A DNA stretch of 58,750 bases from an uncultured Pelagibacteraceae bacterium (GCA_902527075.1 CABZNM010000003.1:1-58750), one strand, 5' to 3'. Counted from the stretch's first letter, positions 45,162-51,977 are shown. The notes: a model not told the origin generated them from the letters alone. Program-made: numbers and translations.

Positions 45162-45905
45162 GTGAATATATTATTTGTCATAATTATTGGATTGATTTTT
45201 GGTAGTTTTATTGGAAGTACTGTTGTACGACTATCTGATAATAAAAGTTTATTCTCATTAAGGTCTAAGTGTCCATATTGTGGGAGTCTAATTCGATGGA
45301 ATGAAAATATACCACTGTTTTCGTATGTATTACTTAAAGCAACATCTTCTTGTTGTAATAAAAAAATTTATTTTTTTTACCCCATAATTGAAACAACAAC
45401 ATTAATAATTTTCTTACTCAATTTTATTTTATTTGATGCAACTAATTTTTTAATTATGAGTTTTTTAAGTATTTTTCTTTTAATTATTTTATTTACTGAT
45501 CTATTCTTTTTTTTAATTTTTGACATTGTCATAATTATTTTATTTTCTTTATCAATTTATGTATTGCTACTTACTGATTTTAATCCTTTTGATACTAACA
45601 TTATCAGTTCGTCTATTGCATTTTTTTCCTCCATATCGATTTTTTATTTAACTAAACTTTTATTTTTAAAATTAAGAGGAATTGATGGACTTGGCGTGGG
45701 GGACATCAAGTTGATTGGCGTCCTATCAATAATAACTGGATTATTGTATTTGCCATTTTTAATAATTATAGCTTCCTTACTAGCAATTCTACATTTAATG
45801 ATAGTAAAATTAATGGATCGCAAAAATCATATTAACGAAATTAAGACACCCTTCGGTACTTATTTGGTAATCTCATTATTTTTATTAATATATTCCAATT
45901 TTTAA
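45162..45905 (+). CDS. gspO: Prepilin peptidase GspO
   Basis: A 247-residue polytopic aspartic peptidase/methyltransferase that processes the pseudopilins. The N-terminal domain has GSFIGSTVVRL, zinc-type KCPYCGSLIRWNENIPLFSY and YPIIE. The second cysteine pair, usually C-x-x-C, is an adjacent CC at residues 64-65, so the zinc site is altered. Catalytic aspartates are in ILFTDLFFFLIFD and in the G-x-G-D motif GLGVGDIKLIG. Start is GTG at 45162. It has its own promoter and is divergent from gspC-M; it is the only prepilin peptidase in the window and could serve type IV pili elsewhere as well. Confidence 0.93.
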   Translation: MNILFVIIIGLIFGSFIGSTVVRLSDNKSLFSLRSKCPYCGSLIRWNENIPLFSYVLLKATSSCCNKKIYFFYPIIETTTLIIFLLNFILFDATNFLIMSFLSIFLLIILFTDLFFFLIFDIVIIILFSLSIYVLLLTDFNPFDTNIISSSIAFFSSISIFYLTKLLFLKLRGIDGLGVGDIKLIGVLSIITGLLYLPFLIIIASLLAILHLMIVKLMDRKNHINEIKTPFGTYLVISLFLLIYSNF

Positions 45906-45932
45906 ATATTTATATTTTAGGAGGATAAAAAA

Positions 45933-46022
45933 ATTTATCATACTTATGGTGCTCACAAAGACCCAAACTGTAAACTTATTGATTACAATTCAAATGACGG
46001 TATAATGTCTAATAATTTTTAA
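45933..46022 (+). other. Possible 29-codon ORF behind a perfect AGGAGG, ATT start
   Basis: AGGAGG at 45919-45924 is the best Shine-Dalgarno in the window, yet no ATG, GTG or TTG lies at a usable distance. Eight bases after it an ATT opens 29 codons with a mixed-composition peptide (YHTYGAHKDPNCKLIDYNS region) ending in TAA at 46020-46022, just before the next gene. It may be a rare-start mini-gene, the remnant of a gene, or chance. Confidence 0.2.
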
Positions 46023-46039
46023 AAAATATGGAGTAAAAA

Positions 46040-46312
46040 ATGTTTGTATCTTTTACTGATTGGGAATTTGACGGAAACATAGAAAATGCAGTTGAAAATA
46101 TGAAAGGTTTTTGGCCTGAGATGAAAAAGCACGGAGCAACTAATATGCGTGCAACAGTCACGGGCGAAAAAACTCTCAGAACGATGACTATCTGGAGCAA
46201 TGAAGAGCAAGTGAAAGCTAACATTGATGAAATTAGAGCAGCGGCTAGCAAAGCTGTAGGCATGACCACAACAGGTGGAATGATGGGTACAGTCGCAATT
46301 GAGCTTGACTGA
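46040..46312 (+). CDS. Small conserved-looking protein, possibly ABM-like ferredoxin fold
   Basis: A 90-residue soluble protein with GGAG seven bases before the ATG. Pattern is beta-helix-beta-beta-helix: FVSFTDWEFDG, then ENAVENMKGFWPEMKKHGA, ATVTGEKTLRTMTIWSNEEQ and KANIDEIRAAASKAVG. This resembles single-domain antibiotic-biosynthesis-monooxygenase or other dimeric alpha-beta barrel proteins; the family is not certain and no cofactor or catalytic residues can be named. It lies between gspO and tRNA-Thr; its codon use is less AT-biased than gspO, so it probably is not part of the secretion locus. Confidence 0.75.
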   Translation: MFVSFTDWEFDGNIENAVENMKGFWPEMKKHGATNMRATVTGEKTLRTMTIWSNEEQVKANIDEIRAAASKAVGMTTTGGMMGTVAIELD

Positions 46313-46347
46313 TTAATTAATGAGAAATAGTTTTTGTAATTAAGTGG

Positions 46348-46420
46348 TGCCCCCACACGGACTTGAACCGCGAACCTATTGATTACAAATCAATTGCTCT
46401 ACCAATTGAGCTATAGGGGC
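46348..46420 (-). tRNA. tRNA-Thr (anticodon TGT)
   Basis: Read on the minus strand: acceptor GCCCCTA/TGGGGGC, D-arm GCTC-AATTGGTA-GAGC, anticodon stem ATTGA/TCAAT with loop TTTGTAA (TGT), T-arm CGCGG-TTCAAGT-CCGTG, discriminator A. CCA is encoded at 46347-46345. Its 5' half is repeated in decayed form at 48057-48091, indicating integration of DNA at this gene. Confidence 0.96.
46387..46420. repeat. Left copy of tRNA-Thr direct repeat (putative attachment site)
   Basis: This segment (5' half of tRNA-Thr) matches 48057-48091 with a 12-base identical block (AAATCAATTGCT), a short divergent middle and a 14-base block (AATTGAGCTATAGG). Same orientation in both copies, bracketing about 1.6 kb. Confidence 0.7.
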
Positions 46421-46427
46421 ACAAAGG

Positions 46428-46476
46428 CTTTCAAGGGTTAGTAAAATCTGGGCCACCATCACTAGAGTCTTGAAAG
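46428..46476 (-). repeat. Inverted repeat in the tRNA-Thr leader
   Basis: CTTTCAAG at 46428-46435 and CTTGAAAG at 46469-46476 are exact inverse complements separated by 33 bases. They lie in the predicted pre-tRNA leader inside the inserted DNA and could fold as a leader hairpin or mark an element end. Confidence 0.4.
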
Positions 46477-46487
46477 TGTGTTTATGC

Positions 46488-46516
46488 TTTATAAACTACG
46501 TATAAAATTAGCACAA
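46488..46516 (-). promoter_or_regulatory. Candidate promoter of tRNA-Thr, inside inserted DNA
   Basis: On the minus strand TTGTGC (46516-46511) and TATAAA (46493-46488) are 17 bases apart, reading toward tRNA-Thr, whose 5' end is 67 bases beyond the -10. Confidence 0.45.
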
Positions 46517-46580
46517 ACAAAACTTAAGGCATTGTTTTGACTCTGCTTTTAACTTTTAACTTTTTCTACACTCTGAAAAA

Positions 46581-46742
46581 TTAAGAAATAGGCGACTCCG
46601 ACATAAATTGCTCTGTTAATTCTTGTGCTGATAATATATTCTTACCAATTGGTGGTCTCTGGGGACCATATACAAAATTTCCGTTTTCCTTTTTAGCCCT
46701 CTCAGTAGCAACGCGGATATTTTCTTGTTTAATATCAATCAA
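46581..46742 (-). CDS. Small ORF of 53 codons in the tRNA-Thr mini-island
   Basis: TTG-started ORF with a well-placed ribosome-binding site (GAGGT, eight bases upstream). The product is soluble and charged, MIDIKQENIRVATERAKKEN then GNFVYGPQRPP and a tail ending SESPIS. The composition looks like real coding sequence, yet no family is recognised. It may be an intact small gene or the end of a larger one truncated by the insertion. The interval 46423-46580 downstream has no gene except the tRNA promoter. Confidence 0.4.
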   Translation of the reverse strand: MIDIKQENIRVATERAKKENGNFVYGPQRPPIGKNILSAQELTEQFMSESPIS

Positions 46743-46884
46743 TTATATTCACCTCATAGTGCGTGAGTAACAAGTGTGTAACTCGCTAGTCACATTGCAC
46801 GCTTTATCTGCGCTTGTGTAAATATTGCAATTAGCAACTGACGAAAGTCGTCACTTCGCTTCTTTGGATTAACTGTCGAGAATG

Positions 46885-47859
46885 CTAAGATTTAAATTTG
46901 CTTTTTGCTAGGATGTTATATTGAGTATTCGGTGTTAAACCTTTCATAGCTTTAATATCCCAAGTATCATAGTCCACATCTGTGTATATTTCGAACAACT
47001 CGTAGTCGACAGAACCAAAAAATTCTATGAAAGCAATAACATTAGTGCACGTGTCATCGGTATGAATTTCAAAAGTTATAACTGGTAAATCACGCTCTAT
47101 CAGTTGTCTTGCCCCCTTAAGCGCATTTAACTCGAACCCTTCACAGTCAATTTTAATAAAGTCGACATGTTCTTGCATATCAAAAATTTCGTCCAAAACC
47201 TTTATTTCAGCAGTCTGTACAATCGGTTTTTTAAGTGTAACCAAATCAAGTATTCGAGTTAACCAATGACGACGCGAATTTCTTGCGGTTAAGAAGGTGC
47301 TATCAACACTACCGACTCCACTCTCGAACCCAATTTGTTCAAGCTTAAGATAACCAGCTACGTCCCCAAGTCCAACATTATATGGCGTTACTTTATGCTC
47401 AACGTTTAAATCAAAAATAATCTTTGAGAGGTCGTTAAATACATCGATATTTGGATCAAAGGAGTGCACGGTTGCGTCTTTTCTGTACACTGCATCAAAC
47501 GTGTGATGACCCCAATTGGAACCAATATCTAGCATTGTTCCGTTGTTTGGTAAATATTTCTCTATCGCCCCATACACATCTGGCTCAAAACATTTACTGA
47601 ATGCATCGAAATAAATGGAGTGGAACTGCGAGTTTGTCGATCTTGCTTTGAACTTTAATTCGCCTAACCTTGCATTTACAAACAAATTTTTCTTGTTGGT
47701 AATTAAGTAGAAAGCGATTCGATTGAAAAAAATATTAACCGCTGCAACAAAATATCGTTTCAAGGAGCTTGAGCTAGACTGCAAGCTATTCAACTGTTGG
47801 TAAATCTTGATTAGCACATTTCTTTCAATAGAAAAATTATTTTTATATTTACATTTCAT
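46885..47859 (-). CDS. FkbM-family SAM-dependent methyltransferase
   Basis: A 324-residue protein with an N-terminal basic segment and a C-terminal class I methyltransferase domain. The SAM loop is MLDIGSNWGHHTFDA near residue 153; HSFDPNIDVFNDL follows; DFIKIDCEGFELNALKGARQ near residue 237 and PVITFEIHTDD are hallmarks of the FkbM family, which O-methylates sugars of glycans, lipids or small molecules. Ribosome-binding site AGGAAG precedes the ATG at 47859. Codon use is less AT-biased than the neighbours and it stands alone in the putative tRNA-Thr island, so it was probably acquired by transfer, perhaps to alter a surface glycan. Substrate unknown. Confidence 0.88.
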   Translation of the reverse strand: MKCKYKNNFSIERNVLIKIYQQLNSLQSSSSSLKRYFVAAVNIFFNRIAFYLITNKKNLFVNARLGELKFKARSTNSQFHSIYFDAFSKCFEPDVYGAIEKYLPNNGTMLDIGSNWGHHTFDAVYRKDATVHSFDPNIDVFNDLSKIIFDLNVEHKVTPYNVGLGDVAGYLKLEQIGFESGVGSVDSTFLTARNSRRHWLTRILDLVTLKKPIVQTAEIKVLDEIFDMQEHVDFIKIDCEGFELNALKGARQLIERDLPVITFEIHTDDTCTNVIAFIEFFGSVDYELFEIYTDVDYDTWDIKAMKGLTPNTQYNILAKSKFKS

Positions 47860-48056
47860 TTTTTCTTCCTGCCTTCAGTAAAGTGCTGTTTTTTCAGTGC
47901 CAAATCTTAGTCTCTGAGTTACTACGAGTTTCAGTAGTCAGACGTTTGTGCAACATTTTATACAAATGTATAAAAAAAAACTAAGGAAATCAACGTTTGA
48001 CTTCTGAGTATGAAAGTAAAGCGTAAGTCAATAATTCACGTACATCAATGACTTAT

Positions 48057-48091
48057 AAATCAATTGCTTTAATTAATTGAGCTATAGGTGC
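48057..48091 (-). pseudogene. Decayed 5' half of tRNA-Thr (right repeat copy)
   Basis: Reading the minus strand from 48091 gives GCACCTATAGCTCAATTAAT, close to the intact tRNA start, then the D-arm and anticodon stem with the loop changed from TTTGTAA to TTTATAA, after which similarity ends. It carries mismatches in the acceptor and D-loop plus one inserted base, so it cannot make a tRNA. The interval 47860-48181 contains no other gene. Confidence 0.7.
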
Positions 48092-48104
48092 TTGTTAAAT
48101 CTGG

Positions 48105-48133
48105 TTAATAATTCTCCGTCTTTATACAGTCAA
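48105..48133 (-). promoter_or_regulatory. Relic promoter in front of the displaced tRNA-Thr half
   Basis: On the minus strand TTGACT (48133-48128), 17 bases, then TATTAA (48110-48105), ending 13 bases before the relic tRNA 5' end. This looks like the ancestral tRNA-Thr promoter left behind by the insertion. Confidence 0.4.
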
Positions 48134-48181
48134 AGAAAAGCTATGATTTGATAAAATCAAAAAAATAGATTATCTTTTCTT

Positions 48182-48274
48182 ATGAAAAAATTTATGGAGT
48201 TTATTGGTGGTCAAATAGCATTAGCCTATTTAATTATTTTTTTTATGTTAGTGATTGCTATGTTTTTTATATAA
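48182..48274 (+). CDS. Small single-pass membrane peptide, 30 residues
   Basis: ATG-started ORF: a short basic start (MKKFMEFIGGQ) followed by one hydrophobic helix (IALAYLIIFFMLVIAMFFI) reaching the stop. No clear Shine-Dalgarno. Position just upstream of the methyltransferase gene on the same strand. It may be a small membrane protein or chance in AT-rich DNA. Confidence 0.3.
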   Translation: MKKFMEFIGGQIALAYLIIFFMLVIAMFFI

Positions 48275-48286
48275 TTAAAGTTATTG

Positions 48287-49321
48287 ATGAACTTAGTCGA
48301 AAGGCTCGATAGAGGACCAGTTATTTGTGCCGAAGGCTATCTATTTGCGATGGAAAGACGGGGATACCTACAAGCCGGTGCCTTTGTTCCTGAAGTTGTC
48401 TTAGAGAATCCAGAAGTTGTTACTCAACTTCATCGAGAATTTATCAGATCTGGCTCTGACGTTGTACAGGCATTTACTTATTATGCTCATAGAGATAAAC
48501 TGCGTATTATCAATAAAGAAAACTTAATTGAACCTCTACAAATAGAAGCATTAAATTTAGCAAAAAAAGTAGCAGCAGAGTTTAGTGATCACAATCTTCT
48601 TGTTTGTGGCGATGTTTCAAATACAAATATTTATGATCCTCAAGATAAAAATTCATTATTTGAATGTCAAAAAATGTTTGAAGAACAAGTCGGTTGGGCT
48701 AAAGATGCAGGTGTTGATTTTATAATTGCTGAGACAATCGATTGGGTAGGTGAAATGAAGATAGCCCTTAAAGCAATTAAAGATGAAGGTTTAATTGCAG
48801 TGACTAATTTTTCGATACCTAAAAATAATAAAACACGAGATGAATTTACAGCAGAACAAGCATGCCAAATTATGGAAGAAATGGGGGCTGATGTGGTTGG
48901 AATGAACTGTATGAGGGGTCCTGAAATGACTATGCAAATTTTAGAAAAAGTGAGAATGAAAGTTTCTTGCCACGTCTCTGGTCTGCCGGTTCCATATAGA
49001 ACGACAAAAGAAGAACCTTGTTTTATAAAAATCTCAGATGCTAATTGCAATTGTATCCCAAATAATAATGCCTTTCCTGTTGCATTAGATAATTTATATT
49101 GCAATAGATTTGAAATGGCAGAGTTTGCCAGAGACTGTGTGGAAAAAAATATTAATTTTATTGGTTCATGCTGTGGAACAGAGGCACATCATATAAGAGA
49201 GATGGCAGTTGCTCTTGGAAGAAAACCCATTTCAAAAAAGTACATGCCTGATATGAAAAAGCATTTCCACTTTGGCAATGATGAAAAGCTAAAAGATGTA
49301 AATACTAAATACGATTATTAA
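48287..49321 (+). CDS. bhmT: Homocysteine S-methyltransferase, betaine-homocysteine type
   Basis: A 344-residue protein of the homocysteine S-methyltransferase family. ICAEGYLFAMERRGYLQAG at the start, VVQAFTYYAHRDKL near residue 67, ETIDWVGEMK, and the three zinc cysteines in VGMNCMRGPE near residue 206 and FIGSCCGTEAHHIREMA near residue 298 are in place. The N-terminal G-Y-x-F and the tail KKHFHFGNDE suggest the betaine-homocysteine subgroup, which makes methionine from homocysteine using glycine betaine. Start at ATG 48287; a TTG one codon earlier is unlikely. Overlaps the convergent rlmB by four bases. Confidence 0.88.
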   Translation: MNLVERLDRGPVICAEGYLFAMERRGYLQAGAFVPEVVLENPEVVTQLHREFIRSGSDVVQAFTYYAHRDKLRIINKENLIEPLQIEALNLAKKVAAEFSDHNLLVCGDVSNTNIYDPQDKNSLFECQKMFEEQVGWAKDAGVDFIIAETIDWVGEMKIALKAIKDEGLIAVTNFSIPKNNKTRDEFTAEQACQIMEEMGADVVGMNCMRGPEMTMQILEKVRMKVSCHVSGLPVPYRTTKEEPCFIKISDANCNCIPNNNAFPVALDNLYCNRFEMAEFARDCVEKNINFIGSCCGTEAHHIREMAVALGRKPISKKYMPDMKKHFHFGNDEKLKDVNTKYDY

Positions 49322-50088
49322 TTTCTATTTTTTTTGCTTAGATAGTAGAATGATATTGCGGCAGTATTAGAGACATTTAAACTTTCAATTTCTTTATTAA
49401 TATCAATTTTAAGAATTTCATCACATAAACTTGAAGTTATATTTCTCATACCTTTCGACTCTGAACCAAATACAAGTGCAATCTTTTTTGGGAAGTCTAC
49501 TTTATCAAATGTTTTTGACGAATCTCCATCAAGACCATAAATCCAATAACCACTGTCTTTCAATTCTTTTATAACATTAGAAATATTATTAATTGATGTG
49601 AACGGAACTTTGTCAAGTGCTCCACTTGCAGTCTTTGCAACAAAACTATTTTCACTTACCGTGCCACTTTCAGTCAAAATTATTCCATTAATATTAAAAG
49701 CAAGGGCGGATCTAAAAATAGCTCCGACATTTTGTGAATCTTCTAATTGATCAAGTATTACGATAGTAGAATTATCTTTAGGCAACTTATGAATGAATTC
49801 TTTTATATTCACCTTCTCAATTTTTTTTACATTAAGTCCAATCCCTTGATGACTAACATCTTTACCCACATATTTCTCAATTTCATGTCTATTGACAATT
49901 CTGTGTTCAAAATTAAAACCTGCAACTGATATCTCCTCTAATAGTTTTTCTTCTACCTCTTTTGTCATTATAAGAAGGTTTTTTTGTCTGGTTGTATTGT
50001 TTATAGCTGCGGCACATGCATGATATCCATGGAGCCAGTAATCATTCATTTGCTGATTTTTGGCTTTTTTGTGTAACTTTTTGTTCAT
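49318..50088 (-). CDS. rlmB: 23S rRNA (guanosine-2'-O)-methyltransferase RlmB / TrmH family
   Basis: A 256-residue SpoU methyltransferase with an N-terminal L30e-like substrate domain (YWLHGYHACAAAINNTTRQ) and the C-terminal trefoil-knot domain: VILDQLEDSQNVGAIFRSA near residue 110, ALVFGSESKGM near residue 205, and IDINKEIESLNVSNTAAI near the end. This fits RlmB (Gm2251 in 23S rRNA) best. Some alphaproteobacteria carry several paralogues, so the exact nucleotide is not certain. Confidence 0.9.
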   Translation of the reverse strand: MNKKLHKKAKNQQMNDYWLHGYHACAAAINNTTRQKNLLIMTKEVEEKLLEEISVAGFNFEHRIVNRHEIEKYVGKDVSHQGIGLNVKKIEKVNIKEFIHKLPKDNSTIVILDQLEDSQNVGAIFRSALAFNINGIILTESGTVSENSFVAKTASGALDKVPFTSINNISNVIKELKDSGYWIYGLDGDSSKTFDKVDFPKKIALVFGSESKGMRNITSSLCDEILKIDINKEIESLNVSNTAAISFYYLSKKNRN

Positions 50089-50143
50089 TAGTCATTAATT
50101 TTATCATTGATATTCGAGCAAAAGTCAAAAGTATTAATATTTG

Positions 50144-50172
50144 TTGATTTACCATTACTTTTTACATATAAA
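50144..50172 (+). promoter_or_regulatory. Promoter of the tRNA-Tyr/tRNA-Gly/tuf operon (upstream candidate)
   Basis: TTGATT at 50144-50149 and TATAAA at 50167-50172, 17 bases apart, in the 189-base gap between divergent rlmB and tRNA-Tyr. It would give a leader of roughly 100 bases before tRNA-Tyr. Confidence 0.45.
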
Positions 50173-50215
50173 TCACCCCTTAAGGTTTGATGGAGTTACT
50201 TTATTAAATCTTATC

Positions 50216-50244
50216 TTGAGATAATTTTTGAGCCAAAATATTAG
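50216..50244 (+). promoter_or_regulatory. Second candidate promoter for tRNA-Tyr
   Basis: TTGAGA at 50216-50221, 17 bases, TATTAG at 50239-50244. The predicted start is about 26 bases before tRNA-Tyr, a usual distance for tRNA genes; the -10 is weaker than that at 50167. Confidence 0.35.
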
Positions 50245-50277
50245 TTAAAGGACTCATTTTTATCAAAAACTATCTCG

Positions 50278-50359
50278 GGAGGGGTGCCCGAGTGGTTAAA
50301 GGGGACGGGCTGTAAACCCGTTAGCTATGCTTACGTTGGTTCGAATCCAACCCCCTCCA
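50278..50359 (+). tRNA. tRNA-Tyr (anticodon GTA)
   Basis: Acceptor GGAGGGG/CCCCTCC, anticodon stem ACGGG/CCCGT with loop CTGTAAA (GTA), long variable arm of class II type, T-arm GTTGG-TTCGAAT-CCAAC, discriminator A at 50359 and encoded CCA at 50360-50362. Confidence 0.97.
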
Positions 50360-50393
50360 CCACAATAGGTGCCAGAGTAGCTTGAAGGAGTAA

Positions 50394-50464
50394 GCGGGTG
50401 TAGCTTAGTGGTAAAGCTCCAGCCTTCCAAGCTGATTACGAGGGTTCGATTCCCTTCACCCGCT
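50394..50464 (+). tRNA. tRNA-Gly (anticodon TCC)
   Basis: Acceptor GCGGGTG/CACCCGC, D-arm GCTT-AGTGGTA-AAGC, anticodon stem CCAGC/GCTGA with loop CTTCCAA (TCC), T-arm GAGGG-TTCGATT-CCCTT, discriminator T and encoded CCA at 50465-50467. The outermost anticodon-stem pair is C-A rather than a true pair. It lies in the conserved tRNA-Tyr/tRNA-Gly/tuf order. Confidence 0.96.
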
Positions 50465-50502
50465 CCAAAATTAAGAAGTTTTAAAACTGAGAGGACAAAT
50501 AA

Positions 50503-51693
50503 ATGGCTAAAGAAAAATTCGATCGTAGTAAACCACACTGTAATGTTGGAACTATCGGTCACGTGGATCATGGTAAAACAACTCTGACTGCGGCTATTAC
50601 AAAGGTTTTATCTGAATCAGGTGGAGCTGAATTTACAGCGTATGATGCAATTGATAAGGCGCCAGAGGAGAAAGAAAGAGGAATAACCATTTCAACAGCT
50701 CACGTAGAATATACTACAGATGCAAGACACTATGCACACGTTGATTGTCCAGGTCATGCTGACTACGTAAAAAATATGATTACAGGTGCAGCTCAAATGG
50801 ACGGTGCAATTTTAGTTGTTAACGCGGCTGATGGTCCTATGCCTCAGACCAGAGAACATATTTTACTTGCTCGTCAAGTTGGTGTGCCTGCGATCGTTGT
50901 CTATCTTAATAAAGTTGACCAAGTTGATGACGCTGAATTGCTTGAGTTAGTTGAAGTTGAAATCAGGGATATTTTAAATGAATATGAATTTCCTGGTGAC
51001 ACTACCCCAATCGTTAAAGGCTCTGCACTAGCTGCTGTTGAAGGTAGGGATGATGAAATGGGTAAAAATTCAATCATGGAACTTATGAAAGCAGTCGACG
51101 AACATATACCACAACCTGAAAGAGATAAGGATAAGCCATTCCTTATGCCGATTGAGGATGTATTTTCAATTTCAGGCCGTGGAACTGTTTGCACAGGTAG
51201 AGTTGAAAGTGGTATCGTGAAAGTAGGTGAGGAATTAGAAATTGTTGGTCTTAAAGATACACAAAAGACTACTTGCACAGGGGTTGAGATGTTCAGAAAA
51301 CTTCTTGATACTGGTGAAGCTGGAGACAATATTGGAGCTCTTTTGAGAGGAATTGAGAGAGACCAAGTTGAAAGAGGACAAGTTTTGGCTCACGTAGGTT
51401 CGATAACGCCTCATACAAAATTTAAATGTGAAGCTTATGTTTTGAAAAAAGAAGAAGGTGGAAGACATACACCATTCTTTACAAACTATAGACCACAATT
51501 TTATTTCAGAACGACTGATGTAACTGGTGTTTGTAGCTTGCCAGAAGGCACTGAAATGGTAATGCCTGGTGATAACATAGCTATGGAAATTGAACTTATC
51601 GCTCCAATTGCAATGGATAAAGGTGTAAGGTTTGCGATTAGAGAAGGTGGACGAACTGTTGGTTCTGGCGTTGTAACTGACATTATTTCATAA
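50503..51693 (+). CDS. tuf: Elongation factor Tu
   Basis: A 396-residue translational GTPase delivering aminoacyl-tRNA to the ribosome. G1 is [10 protein letters not shown] at residues 19-28, switch regions include [30 protein letters not shown] holds G3, and NKVDQVDD holds G4. Domains 2 and 3 are complete to the normal C-terminal GSGVVTDI. Shine-Dalgarno GAGAGGA precedes the ATG. Placed between tRNA-Gly and tRNA-Trp, as in many proteobacteria. Confidence 0.99.
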   Translation: MAKEKFDRSKPHCNVGTIGHVDHGKTTLTAAITKVLSESGGAEFTAYDAIDKAPEEKERGITISTAHVEYTTDARHYAHVDCPGHADYVKNMITGAAQMDGAILVVNAADGPMPQTREHILLARQVGVPAIVVYLNKVDQVDDAELLELVEVEIRDILNEYEFPGDTTPIVKGSALAAVEGRDDEMGKNSIMELMKAVDEHIPQPERDKDKPFLMPIEDVFSISGRGTVCTGRVESGIVKVGEELEIVGLKDTQKTTCTGVEMFRKLLDTGEAGDNIGALLRGIERDQVERGQVLAHVGSITPHTKFKCEAYVLKKEEGGRHTPFFTNYRPQFYFRTTDVTGVCSLPEGTEMVMPGDNIAMEIELIAPIAMDKGVRFAIREGGRTVGSGVVTDIIS

Positions 51694-51697
51694 CTGG

Positions 51698-51770
51698 AGG
51701 AGTGTAGCTCAACTGGTAGAGCACCGGTCTCCAAAACCGGGGGTTGGGGGTTCAAGTCCCTTCACTCCTG
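51698..51770 (+). tRNA. tRNA-Trp (anticodon CCA)
   Basis: Acceptor AGGAGTG/CACTCCT, D-arm GCTC-AACTGGTA-GAGC, anticodon stem CCGGT/ACCGG with loop CTCCAAA (CCA), T-arm GGGGG-TTCAAGT-CCCTT with two G-U pairs, discriminator G, encoded CCA at 51771-51773. Starts four bases after the tuf stop. Confidence 0.97.
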
Positions 51771-51788
51771 CCACAGGAATAAAAAATT

Positions 51789-51977
51789 ATGAAACCATTA
51801 AAATTTGCTCAAGAAGTTCGAAGAGAGGGTTCTAAAGTTACCTGGCCTTCATCAAGAGAAACATTAACTGGCTCAATCATGGTAGTAATTATAACTATCT
51901 TTGCTGCAGTTTTTTTTCTCATTGTAGATCAAATCTTTAGCTTTGGTCTCGATAAGTTAATCGGATTAGCAGGTTAA
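51789..51977 (+). CDS. secE: Preprotein translocase subunit SecE
   Basis: A 62-residue single-pass SecE of the short type. FAQEVRREGSKVTWPSSRET at residues 6-25 is the conserved amphipathic helix; one membrane helix follows (MVVIITIFAAVFFLIVDQI). It clamps SecY in the translocon. Between tRNA-Trp and nusG, two bases before nusG. Confidence 0.97.
   Translation: MKPLKFAQEVRREGSKVTWPSSRETLTGSIMVVIITIFAAVFFLIVDQIFSFGLDKLIGLAG

Larger units (their letters stand above)
46423..48056. mobile_element. Putative mini-island inserted at tRNA-Thr
   Basis: DNA between the two tRNA-Thr repeat copies. It contains the promoter now feeding tRNA-Thr, a 53-codon ORF, an FkbM-family methyltransferase and noncoding remnants. 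No integrase, transposase or terminal inverted repeat is visible, so it would be a decayed or non-autonomous element. Parts are richer in G+C than the flanks: 47281-47340 counts 28 G+C in 60, against 8 in 60 for 45481-45540 in gspO (both chosen stretches). Confidence 0.55.

Noticed and set aside
32806..45905. Interpretation of the gsp cluster as type IV pilus genes
   Set aside because: Presence of GspC, a GspK lacking Glu at +5, the GspG calcium-loop tail and the C-to-M order identify type II secretion; no PilT, PilM-Q set or major pilin is present.
46009..46356. Minus-strand ORF of 115 codons opposite the small 90-residue gene
   Set aside because: The plus-strand gene has a good ribosome-binding site and a sensible amphipathic sequence; the minus frame runs into tRNA-Thr and lacks a ribosome-binding site.
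50296..50571. Minus-strand ORF of 91 codons across tRNA-Tyr, tRNA-Gly and the start of tuf
   Set aside because: It is the antisense reading of two tRNA genes, a well-known source of false ORFs.
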